Shown here piece after piece: positions 46,706-54,353 of a stretch of 64,000 bases of DNA; position 1 is the first letter of the stretch; each line of letters opens with the position of its first letter. The notes beneath the pieces are model-generated. The model made no database searches. It had not been told where the DNA came from and saw only the letters and a program-made list of their open reading frames with translations. This DNA is from an uncultured bacterium (GTDB taxonomy: Bacteria; Myxococcota_A; Bradymonadia; UBA7976; VGTA01): NCBI GenBank assembly GCA_943788935.1, contig CALSSE010000019.1:62001-126000 (forward strand). The letters run 5' to 3'. The translations under genes and the position numbers were made by a program.

Positions 46706-46769
46706 GGCAATTCTGCTACGATCTCTAGGAGGAGAAGAGAAGATATGTATCTACTAGTGTGAGGCTACA

Positions 46770-47972
46770 TCATTTTATTATATCTCTCCACCCACAATAT
46801 CCACCAACTAACTCATAGACCTCTCCGTTGCCTCTCACTGTGGAAGTTTTGATCTCAGCCTTATATTGTTGAATCGCTCGTGCGGCTCGCTCTGCCCTCG
46901 GCCCTCTTTGACAATAAACGAGGGCATCGCTGTCGCTCAGGTCGTTTAATGTGGAGTCATTGAATGCTGATTTATGGGCTCTATGGAGGCGCTCTTGGAG
47001 AGACTCAATCGGGAGATGAATAGAGCGGTCTATCGCGCCTTGGGCTCTCTCATGTTCGGTACGTACATCGATAATTAGAGGAGACCAACCGCTCTTCATA
47101 CGCTCCATGACTCGCTGAGCAGAGATGGGGATTGGGAAGGGCTCAATCGTCTGATTATGATCGACCTTTGATGTCACATGTGAGCCTTCATGGTGGCATA
47201 AGTGACAATCGCGAGCTCTATTCATTTGTAGTTGTTGAACACTGAAAGGCGAGGTCGAAATGACATGCAGTGTCGTTCGCTGAGCCTTGGTCTGAGGATT
47301 AGCTGAGGGCTTCTCTAACAGATAGTCGATCGCTATTTGCGCTTGAATGGCGCCCACCATTTGAGCGGTGACTCCTAGCACTCCGCCTTGGTCACAAGAT
47401 TGAATGACACCCCCGCTAGGGAAGTGTGGAAAGAGGCAGCGTAAACAAGCCCCATAAGGCCGGAAGAGAGCGACTTGACCGTCGGTACCGCTCACGGAGG
47501 CGTAACAATAAGGGAGAGAGATCTCTCTGCAGATCGCGGCGATATTAGAGCGCGCTGAAAATCGATCTGTACAATCGAGGATTAAGTCAACATCAGTCAG
47601 CGTGGAGAGGTCTGCATAACGTCTTAGAGGTCGATCATAGATCTCGATATGACAATACGGATTAATCGTACTCAACTCTCGCGCGGCAACCTCGACCTTA
47701 GCGAAGCCTATATCCTGATCTCGATAGAGCGGCTGTCGATGCAGGTTACTTAAGCTGACTCGATCAAAGTCAAAGATGAGAAGTCTACCCACTCCAGTGG
47801 AGGCCAGAGCGGTTAAGACCGTACACCCCAACCCTCCCGCTCCAATAACCGCCACCGTTGAGGTTTTCAGTCGTGAGTATCCCACCTCACCACAAGTGTT
47901 GAGGCGGAGTTGACGATCAAATCGTTGACGCTCTAATGGAGAGATGAGGAGCTCATCTCGTAATGGAGACAT
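46770..47972 (-). CDS. moeB: MoeB/ThiF-type adenylyltransferase with rhodanese domain
   Basis: The first 250 residues are an E1-like adenylating domain: AVIGAGGLGCT nucleotide loop, the DFDRVSLSNLHRQ stretch with the catalytic Asp and Arg, and zinc Cys pairs CLRC and CHLC. Residues 290-400 are a rhodanese domain with active Cys in VYCQRGPRAERAA. This fusion (as in MOCS3) activates the C-terminal Gly-Gly of a ubiquitin-like sulfur carrier and loads it with sulfur, for molybdopterin, thiamine or cysteine synthesis. No carrier gene is nearby. ATG 47972 overlaps the upstream TGA as TGATG, giving tight coupling to the enoyl-CoA hydratase gene, an odd partner. Confidence 0.88.
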   Translation of the reverse strand: MSPLRDELLISPLERQRFDRQLRLNTCGEVGYSRLKTSTVAVIGAGGLGCTVLTALASTGVGRLLIFDFDRVSLSNLHRQPLYRDQDIGFAKVEVAARELSTINPYCHIEIYDRPLRRYADLSTLTDVDLILDCTDRFSARSNIAAICREISLPYCYASVSGTDGQVALFRPYGACLRCLFPHFPSGGVIQSCDQGGVLGVTAQMVGAIQAQIAIDYLLEKPSANPQTKAQRTTLHVISTSPFSVQQLQMNRARDCHLCHHEGSHVTSKVDHNQTIEPFPIPISAQRVMERMKSGWSPLIIDVRTEHERAQGAIDRSIHLPIESLQERLHRAHKSAFNDSTLNDLSDSDALVYCQRGPRAERAARAIQQYKAEIKTSTVRGNGEVYELVGGYCGWRDIIK

Positions 47973-48862
47973 CACTTACCGGTGAAGTGAGGAGTTCGTT
48001 TCTCAACGAAGGCGCTCATCCCCTCTGCGGCGTCTGCGCTAGAGAAGAGTTTCGCCTGAAGTTCTCGTTCAATAGCGAGACCAGACTCCAAGGGGAGCGC
48101 AGCGCCGGTCTGAACAGCTCTCTTTATGTGTCCTACCGCCATACCGGCTCTCTGCGGACTACATTGAGCCTGAGCAAAGGTGATCACCTGCTCGATGAAC
48201 TCGTCACGCGATAAAGAGGGGACTGATCTCAGCTTCCCTTTAATCTCTTTACTCTCTAGCTCCCCCCAAGCCTCGTGGATGAGCTCATGAGCATGAGCGT
48301 CATCCGTATTGAAGGTCTCTCCCTTAACCATCATCGACATCGCTCGCGAAGGGCCGATCAAACGCGACAGCCGTTGTGTGCCTCCTGTTCCGGGTAGTAC
48401 GCCAAGATTAACCTCAGGTAAGCCAATGCGACCACCTCCTCTGCGGGCGATCCTGAGGTCGCTCGCTAAGGCGATCTCAAAACCTCCTCCTACGCAGTGT
48501 CCGTTGATAGCGCTGATGACTAGTTTAGGGGTGTGTTCCAATCGTAAAAGCGTCTCATTGGCATGTAAACAAAAGTAGTATTTACTGGTCGCATCTGCGG
48601 CCTCGAGCATCTTAATGTTGGCGCCTGCGCAAAAATGTTCTCCGGCACCGGTGATCACGATGGCCTCGATCAGCGGGTTGAAGCGAGCTTTCATGATGGC
48701 GTCATCAATATCACGAAACATCTTGAAGCTGTATCCGTTAAGGCCTTCATCATCAAGAGTAAGTAAGGCCACCGCGCCTCGTTCTTCGTAGTGGCATCGG
48801 GTCTTCTCTTCCCCAAATTGATCAGCTCTGATGGCGACTCTCTCAGCTCTCTCGATAGACAT
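47972..48862 (-). CDS. Enoyl-CoA hydratase/isomerase family protein
   Basis: ATG 48862 follows AGGAGA; the frame to 48913 is only an upstream extension. Crotonase-fold motifs are seen: HFCAGANIKML oxyanion hole, NGHCVGGGFEIALASDLRIA, and LPEVNLGVLPGTGGTQRL with a catalytic Glu. The second catalytic Glu of true hydratases is less clear (VKGETF). Members hydrate or isomerise acyl-CoA double bonds in fatty-acid or aromatic degradation. It is about 297 residues, a little longer than the family norm because of an N-terminal lead. The stop overlaps the MoeB-like start by one base. Confidence 0.87.
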   Translation of the reverse strand: MSIERAERVAIRADQFGEEKTRCHYEERGAVALLTLDDEGLNGYSFKMFRDIDDAIMKARFNPLIEAIVITGAGEHFCAGANIKMLEAADATSKYYFCLHANETLLRLEHTPKLVISAINGHCVGGGFEIALASDLRIARRGGGRIGLPEVNLGVLPGTGGTQRLSRLIGPSRAMSMMVKGETFNTDDAHAHELIHEAWGELESKEIKGKLRSVPSLSRDEFIEQVITFAQAQCSPQRAGMAVGHIKRAVQTGAALPLESGLAIERELQAKLFSSADAAEGMSAFVEKRTPHFTGK

Positions 48863-49223
48863 AAGCTCTCCTGCTCTTGGACATGATATAAATGTAAAGA
48901 GAGATGTTATCATGAGAGATGTTGTTCACAAAGAGGCACAAACTGAGAAGGCTTACTCTGAGTTTAGACGTCTTTCAGATCAATGTTTAAATATTTTTGT
49001 GCTAATAATAATAGTAACTTACCCTCTTGTTGTCTACTTGGGCCTGAGATCTTATTTCTTGTTGGGGACTTTTCATCTTCATTTTGGTGTTCATAGTCTA
49101 GTCACTCTATTCGATCTCTGTCCGCAGATGACTATGTTTCATACATCACCAATAAACCAATATCGCTCTCGCTAATTGATACAATGAACATAGATCACTC
49201 CCCACCGGAGGAAAGACAAAGCA
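48863..49223. other. 361-base divergent promoter region before the sigma-factor gene
   Basis: An AT- and T-rich gap serving the leftward hydratase-moeB pair and the rightward sigma-factor gene. A plus-strand frame (48912-49175) would encode an 88-residue protein with one hydrophobic stretch, but it has only a poor ribosome site and reads like translated T-rich DNA. No other element was seen. Confidence 0.4.
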
Positions 49224-50435
49224 GTGACGCAATCTGAACAAGACAAGAACGATCAAGGTCGAGCGACCACTGAGAGAACCCCATCACATGAGGAGAGGGT
49301 TGACCGAGCCGAGTCAACCGAAGGAGTCATTGAGATGAATCATGTACCAAGTATTCTTAATACAGATGAAGATCTTGAAGCATTTACTTTTGGTCTTGAA
49401 GATGAACAAGAGTTGATTGAAGAACTAGTACGTGTGACTGGTGAAGAGAGTACTGGAGAGATTATATTGCCCGCTCAGCTGCCCTCTGCGCCTCGGAAGA
49501 GGTCGCAGCGTCGACGCTTGAACGTGGAACAAGCAGATCAACTCCCCGCAAGAACGACGAGCAACCGCGAGCTACTCGCCGCCGATGAGTTGACTCGATA
49601 CCTCAGTGAGGTCAGACGATATCCGCTCTTGGATCGTGAGGAAGAGAGGCGTCTAGCGGAAAATTATTTTCATGACGAAGATCGAGAGTCTGCTAAGCGC
49701 CTAGTCACCGGTAATTTACGCTTAGTGGTTAAGATCGCCAAGCAGTATCGACGCGCTTGGGTTAACATTATGGACCTCATTCAAGAGGGAAATATTGGTT
49801 TAGGTGAAGCTGTGAAGCGCTTTGATCCCTATCGGGGCGTGAGGTTTAGCAGCTTTGCTCGCTATTGGATTAGGGCCTTAATCCTCCAGTTTATCCTCAA
49901 GAACTTCCGTATGGTATCTTTCGCCAATACTCGGGCAGGGCGTAAGCTGTTCTTTCGCCTAGAGAAAGAGCGAGCTCGTTTACAAGAACTCTATGGTGAG
50001 GCGACGACCGCTCAGCTCGCTATCGCGCTAGATGTCTCGGAAGAAGACGTAGAGACAGCCATGAGGTTCAATCAACCGGTCCTCTCTTTAGATGCTCCTC
50101 GATATCAAGATGACAGCGATGGTGATACGCTGGGAAATATGATTCAAGATGACGTAGAAGCCATAGACCTCGCTTATGAGATTCAAGACTTTAAGGGTAT
50201 GATTAACGCCCACATAAGTGATTTTGGGCGTTTGATCACCGATGAGAGAGAGAGAGTGATTTGGAATGAGCGTTTACTCAACGATGAACCTGAGTCACTC
50301 GCGGTGCTTGGAGATCGATTTGGAGTCACTCGCGAGCGAGTAAGACAAGTGGAGCAACGTCTTAAAAAGAAACTCAAAGTTTACCTCACCGATAAACTGG
50401 GTGACGACGTCATATTGGATCTCACCGACCCTTGA
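49224..50435 (+). CDS. rpoH: RpoH-like alternative sigma factor (sigma-70 family)
   Basis: Residues about 115-400 contain region 1.2 (LTRYLSEVRRYPLL), region 2 (GNLRLVVKIAKQYRR, DLIQEGNIGL...AVKRFDPYRGVRFSSFARYWIRA) and region 4 with the helix-turn-helix (LGDRFGVTRERVRQVEQRLKK). The RpoH-type box around FRMVSFANTRAGRKLFFRL points to the heat-shock group rather than RpoD. The first 110 residues are an acidic, Glu/Asp-rich extension not normal for RpoH. The start is GTG 49224 with GGAGG twelve bases upstream; a later ATG (49335) would remove a third of the extension. The AT-rich gap before it should hold its promoter. Confidence 0.85.
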   Translation: MTQSEQDKNDQGRATTERTPSHEERVDRAESTEGVIEMNHVPSILNTDEDLEAFTFGLEDEQELIEELVRVTGEESTGEIILPAQLPSAPRKRSQRRRLNVEQADQLPARTTSNRELLAADELTRYLSEVRRYPLLDREEERRLAENYFHDEDRESAKRLVTGNLRLVVKIAKQYRRAWVNIMDLIQEGNIGLGEAVKRFDPYRGVRFSSFARYWIRALILQFILKNFRMVSFANTRAGRKLFFRLEKERARLQELYGEATTAQLAIALDVSEEDVETAMRFNQPVLSLDAPRYQDDSDGDTLGNMIQDDVEAIDLAYEIQDFKGMINAHISDFGRLITDERERVIWNERLLNDEPESLAVLGDRFGVTRERVRQVEQRLKKKLKVYLTDKLGDDVILDLTDP

Positions 50436-50592
50436 GTGAGCCTTTAATGTGATCTAGAGACCTTATGTTCTCGACAAGGGCTCGACAAAGCAGATCCATA
50501 TTGAGATAGTCCCACCTCATTTCCAATAAGCCGAGCACTACACTCCCCTGCTCAGGGGAGAGCTTGGTCAGTCGACCGCTAAGGAGTCCATT

Positions 50593-51048
50593 ATGAACTT
50601 AGAGAACCAAATCAACGAACGTATGAAAGACGCGATGCGTAGTAAAGATCGACGAACTGCGGTGCTGATGCGGATGATCAAATCACAAGTCACTGAGAAG
50701 AAGACCAGTAAATCATATAAGGGCGAAGAGGGAGACGAGTTATGGAGCGCGGTGATCGAAACTTATGTGAAGAGCTCAAAGAAGAACCTCAAAGAGTATG
50801 AGGGGCTTGGTGATGATGGAGCAGAACATGCCGCTCAAGTTCTATGGGAAATAGAAGCACTTTCATGCTATTTACCACAGCTCGCTGACCAGGCTCAAAC
50901 CGAGATCTGGGTACGTGAAGCGATCGAGAGCTTCGGAGGTGCCGATTCAGCGCAGATGGGGCGAGTAATGGGCGCGGTAATGAAGGCTCACAAGGGAGAA
51001 GTTGACCCAGGACTCGTAAAAACTGTCGCGGGAACCATGCTAGGCTAA
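50593..51048 (+). CDS. yqeY: GatB/YqeY-domain protein
   Basis: 151 residues matching the stand-alone YqeY family: LENQINERMKDAMRSKD, RMIKSQVTEKK, and MGRVMGAVMKAHKGEVDPGLV near the end. The domain also forms the tail of the amidotransferase subunit GatB, where it contacts tRNA. The free form is widespread, often beside rpsU, dnaG or rpoD, with a likely role in tRNA handling. Here it follows a sigma-factor gene by 157 bases, which fits that company. ATG 50593 follows AAGGAG. An AT-rich hairpin lies just after its stop. Confidence 0.9.
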   Translation: MNLENQINERMKDAMRSKDRRTAVLMRMIKSQVTEKKTSKSYKGEEGDELWSAVIETYVKSSKKNLKEYEGLGDDGAEHAAQVLWEIEALSCYLPQLADQAQTEIWVREAIESFGGADSAQMGRVMGAVMKAHKGEVDPGLVKTVAGTMLG

Positions 51049-51062
51049 GTGCACGTTAAATA

Positions 51063-51091
51063 AAGGATAAAATAAAAAATATTTTATCCTT
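51063..51091 (+). terminator. AT-rich hairpin, probable terminator of yqeY
   Basis: A perfect 12-bp stem (AAGGATAAAATA paired with TATTTTATCCTT) with a five-A loop begins 15 bases after the yqeY stop. A T-rich stretch follows. The low GC makes it a weak terminator on paper; it might also be a binding site. Confidence 0.55.
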
Positions 51092-51209
51092 GTTTCTGTG
51101 TTTTAGCTCGGTTTATGTTAAGTGGGTAAGCGTAATCAGAGTCAGAAACGCTATCTCGCTAAAATCCTTAAAGTAGTGAAAATTTGTTCATAGAATATGC
51201 ATCAAATAG

Positions 51210-51240
51210 TTGACCTTTAGGCAGAGAATCAGTCTAAGAT
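51210..51240 (+). promoter_or_regulatory. Possible promoter of the ribonucleotide reductase gene
   Basis: TTGACC at 51210-51215 and TAAGAT at 51235-51240 resemble -35 and -10 boxes, but the 19-base spacer is long. The 271-base leader is AT-rich. I looked for a cobalamin riboswitch, expected for a vitamin B12-dependent enzyme, and saw no clear B12 box. Confidence 0.25.
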
Positions 51241-51319
51241 ATTAGAGATTGTTAGACGGAGCTTATCAATCAAGCTCTAGTGTTGTAAAAAGTAAAGTTA
51301 TACATTTTGGAGATGGATT

Positions 51320-53431
51320 GTGGACATACAGCGTCAATCATTAGCAAATTTTAACTTTTCTCAAAAATATGCTAGATATGATGAGGCAAGTAAACGCCGT
51401 GAGACATGGGTTGAATCGGTCGATCGAGTGATGAAAATGCATCGCGATCATCTTAATCGTGATGATAATATTAAACTCGCTGATGATATCGCCACTGAGC
51501 TTGAATCCATAGCGGAAGCGTACAAGAAGCGCTTGTTACTAGGTTCACAGCGCTCACTCCAGTTTGGTGGTCCTGCGGTGCTCAAAAAGCATGCTCGGAG
51601 CTATAACTGCACCTCATGCTATGTCGATAGTTCTCAACGCTTTTCCCAATCACTTTATCTGTTACTCTGTGGTGCGGGTGTAGGTTACAGTGTACAAGAT
51701 CATCATGTCGCTCAACTCCCTCCAGTGAGACCCAAAGATGAGCTGTTGCATCTTGGCTATGAGCGCTTCGTAATCAGCGATACGATCGAGGGGTGGGCAG
51801 ACGCTCTTGAGGCGTTGATTGATGCTTACATGGGGGAGAGACGGCGATTACCTGATTTCGATTTCTCCCTTATTCGTCCCAAAGGGAGCCCTATCAAGTC
51901 TTGTGGAGGTCAAGCGCCGGGCGCCTATCCACTGAGGATTATGCTTCAGCAAGCAGAACAGCTCTTATCAGACCGAGCGGGCGGTAGACTCAAGCCGAGT
52001 GACGCTAGTGATCTGATGTGTATTGCCGCTGATTGTGTTTTAGCCGGCGGGATGCGACGGGCCGCTCTGCTGTGTATGTTCAGTGTAGAGACCGCTGATG
52101 AGGAGATGATGAAATATAAATCTCGTGACCAGTGGTGGAACACTCACCCCTACAGAGCGAGAGCGAACATTTCTGCGGTAGTCCTCAGAGACGACCCAAG
52201 AGCTGAAGAGCATTTCAATAAGGTCTTTGAGCATACTCGTAACTATGGGGAGCCGGCGACAATCTGGGTCGATAGCACTGAGATCGCTTATAATCCTTGT
52301 GTTGAAATCGCGATGTGTCCAACGCTTATTAAGGACCCTCAAGGCCAAACGATCGACATCTCTAGAGACTTGTTGGACCCAGGTCAACGAGCCTCTTGGA
52401 TCGACCAAGGATATACCTTTGAAACCGCTTTTCAGTTCTGTAACCTGTGTGAGATTAATGTCGGAGCTTGGCATGAACTCAGCTATGATGAAGCACAAGA
52501 AGTGGTCAAACTCGCCACCATCTTGGGGTGTATTCAGGCGAGTTATACCGGGACGGATGATGACTATCTCAGCGATACAGCGACGCGAGCGATCCTAGAG
52601 CGAGAGAGTCTTCTCGGGGTATCACTCACCGGTTTAGCGAGCGGCCCCTCATGGGCGCGAGAGCAAGAGACGCTCAGAGAGATCGCTGAGGTCGCTAAGA
52701 AAACAGCTCATGACTATTGGCGACGCTGTGGTCTCACCTCTATGCCGGCGCGGGTCTGTACGGTAAAACCGTCAGGAAACGCAGCCGTTAATTTAGGATG
52801 CTCGAGTGGTGTTCACTTTGAACATAGCCGTCGCTTTATCCGGAGAGTACAAGCTCCAAAATCGAGCCCTATCGTACAAGCTTACAAGAGTGTGAATGAA
52901 GGGGCCGTCGAAGAGAGCGTATGGAGCCAACATCGCACTGATGACTGCATTGCGTTCGCTATTGAAGCCCCGTCAACCGCCCTCTTTAGAGAAGATCACA
53001 GCGCTGTTGAGTTTCTCGATTGGGTTCGGGTCGTACAGGAATCATGGGTGGCTAACGGTGTACTACGTCCCCAGAGTGTAGAGGGGTTGAGCCATAATGT
53101 CTCCAATACTTGTAGCGTGAGAGCACATGAATGGGACGAAGTCGCTCAACGTCTTCTAGAGGGACGAGAGGCATACGGTGGTGTATCGTGTCTATCAGCG
53201 AGTGGGGACTACGATTATCCACAGCCTCCTTTTCAAGCTGTTTACAGTCCAGAAGAAGTCGCTGATGATGACCCTCATCGAGAAAAGAAGAGAGTGGCCT
53301 ATGCCTATTGGTGTTCTTTGAGAGAGAGCAGTGAGCCGATGGAATTCTCACACGTAATCGAGGAGCAAGATAACACGACTCTATCTCAGGAGGTGGCCTG
53401 TGCGGGTGGCGCCTGCGAGTTGAGTCTCTAG
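51320..53431 (+). CDS. rtpR: Adenosylcobalamin-dependent ribonucleoside-triphosphate reductase (class II)
   Basis: 703 residues, the length of the monomeric Lactobacillus-type enzyme. It reduces ribonucleoside triphosphates to deoxy forms with a radical drawn from adenosylcobalamin. Seen: Cys pair region YNCTSCYVD, thyil-site motif YNPCVEIAM, FCNLCEINVG with a redox Cys, and the C-terminal CAGGAC pair that re-reduces the site. Between NPC and CNL there are about 45 residues where I expect about ten, so a loop of 35 or so has been inserted (DPQGQTIDISRDLLDPGQ region). The start is GTG 51320, seven bases after GGAG. The gene stands alone; no class I or III reductase is in the window. Confidence 0.88.
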   Translation: MDIQRQSLANFNFSQKYARYDEASKRRETWVESVDRVMKMHRDHLNRDDNIKLADDIATELESIAEAYKKRLLLGSQRSLQFGGPAVLKKHARSYNCTSCYVDSSQRFSQSLYLLLCGAGVGYSVQDHHVAQLPPVRPKDELLHLGYERFVISDTIEGWADALEALIDAYMGERRRLPDFDFSLIRPKGSPIKSCGGQAPGAYPLRIMLQQAEQLLSDRAGGRLKPSDASDLMCIAADCVLAGGMRRAALLCMFSVETADEEMMKYKSRDQWWNTHPYRARANISAVVLRDDPRAEEHFNKVFEHTRNYGEPATIWVDSTEIAYNPCVEIAMCPTLIKDPQGQTIDISRDLLDPGQRASWIDQGYTFETAFQFCNLCEINVGAWHELSYDEAQEVVKLATILGCIQASYTGTDDDYLSDTATRAILERESLLGVSLTGLASGPSWAREQETLREIAEVAKKTAHDYWRRCGLTSMPARVCTVKPSGNAAVNLGCSSGVHFEHSRRFIRRVQAPKSSPIVQAYKSVNEGAVEESVWSQHRTDDCIAFAIEAPSTALFREDHSAVEFLDWVRVVQESWVANGVLRPQSVEGLSHNVSNTCSVRAHEWDEVAQRLLEGREAYGGVSCLSASGDYDYPQPPFQAVYSPEEVADDDPHREKKRVAYAYWCSLRESSEPMEFSHVIEEQDNTTLSQEVACAGGACELSL

Positions 53432-53450
53432 TCTCTAGTCTCTAGTCTCA
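53424..53450. repeat. 7-bp tandem repeat (GTCTCTA) across the reductase stop codon
   Basis: Nearly four copies begin at 53424 and include the TAG stop at 53429-53431. Because the unit is seven bases and contains TAG, copies after the first add stops in the other frames. Confidence 0.75.
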
Positions 53451-53465
53451 TCTAGCTTCCCTTGC

Positions 53466-54308
53466 TTAAGAGCGATGTACGCCATGGTCTTTCATTGATC
53501 GAAGCTCGGCGAAGCGCTCAACTGAGTCAGCGAGTACGAAGGGGTTTGTCTTGAGCTCAAGTTCTACTGAGGTAGGGATCGTTGATTTACCCTCAGAGCG
53601 TCGTTCTCGACAGCTCTGAAGGCGAGCCTCAATCGCCCCATTCTTAGGAGAGGTAAATCGAGCGAAAGCAAGGTTATCCTCGGTATACTCATGAGCACAA
53701 AACAGAGCGGTGTCCTTAGGGAGAGAGCAGATCCTCTGCAAGCTATCATACATCTTCTTCGGTGGACCATCGAAGAGGCGACCACAGCCGGCGGCGAACA
53801 GGGTGTCACCGCAAAAGAGCGCTGCTTGATCACCGGTTATCGGAACAGCTGCGCTCTCTTTAGACCAAAATAAGAAGGAGAGATGGCCGTTGAGGTGACC
53901 TTCGGTGAGCCACACTGCTCCTCGCAGCGCCCCTAAAGAGAGTAGATCTCCTTCTTCAAGTGGATGAGTGAGGTGAGGGATCTCTTTAGCCGTCTTCGCT
54001 GCCCCCCACACCTCGATGGTCTCTGAGAAGAGCTCCGGTCGTTCTGATCTAGCTCTAGATAGCCCATGATTGACTCCGATATGGTCTCCATGAATATGAG
54101 TATTGATCAAATGGGTGATCTGCAAATTCAAACGATCACAGTATTTCAAGATGGGACCGAGGCTCGGCCCATCTACTACGGCTACTCGTTGTGGTAGATA
54201 CTCAATGAGCCAGGAGAGGTTATCTGTGGCTGCAGGTACCATGTGGACTTGAGCAGACCCTTGAGCGATCTCAAAGGGAGGGCTAGGCTGGCTGACGACG
54301 TGACTCAT
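53466..54308 (-). CDS. gloB: Hydroxyacylglutathione hydrolase-like metallo-beta-lactamase (glyoxalase II)
   Basis: The metal motif is THIHGDH, followed by the downstream ligands in LTEGHLNGHLSF and FCGDTLFAAGCGRLF, then FCAHEYTEDNLAFA; all are typical of GloB. The enzyme hydrolyses S-lactoylglutathione in methylglyoxal detoxification, in the cytoplasm. At 280 residues it is slightly longer than usual. No glyoxalase I gene is beside it. ATG 54308 follows AGAGGAGA. It converges on the reductase gene, and the lipoprotein gene upstream ends 45 bases before its start. Confidence 0.88.
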   Translation of the reverse strand: MSHVVSQPSPPFEIAQGSAQVHMVPAATDNLSWLIEYLPQRVAVVDGPSLGPILKYCDRLNLQITHLINTHIHGDHIGVNHGLSRARSERPELFSETIEVWGAAKTAKEIPHLTHPLEEGDLLSLGALRGAVWLTEGHLNGHLSFLFWSKESAAVPITGDQAALFCGDTLFAAGCGRLFDGPPKKMYDSLQRICSLPKDTALFCAHEYTEDNLAFARFTSPKNGAIEARLQSCRERRSEGKSTIPTSVELELKTNPFVLADSVERFAELRSMKDHGVHRS

Positions 54309-54353
54309 ATCTATCTCCTCTGTAATACACAGTAGAGATAGGCTGATGAGCCC

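Noticed and set aside
48912..49175. An 88-residue frame with a hydrophobic stretch upstream of the sigma-factor gene.
   Set aside because: The hydrophobicity follows from T-rich DNA, the ribosome site is poor, and no family pattern is seen. It cannot be excluded without homologues.
51049..51319. A possible cobalamin riboswitch ahead of the B12-dependent reductase.
   Set aside because: No convincing B12 box or matching stems could be found by eye.
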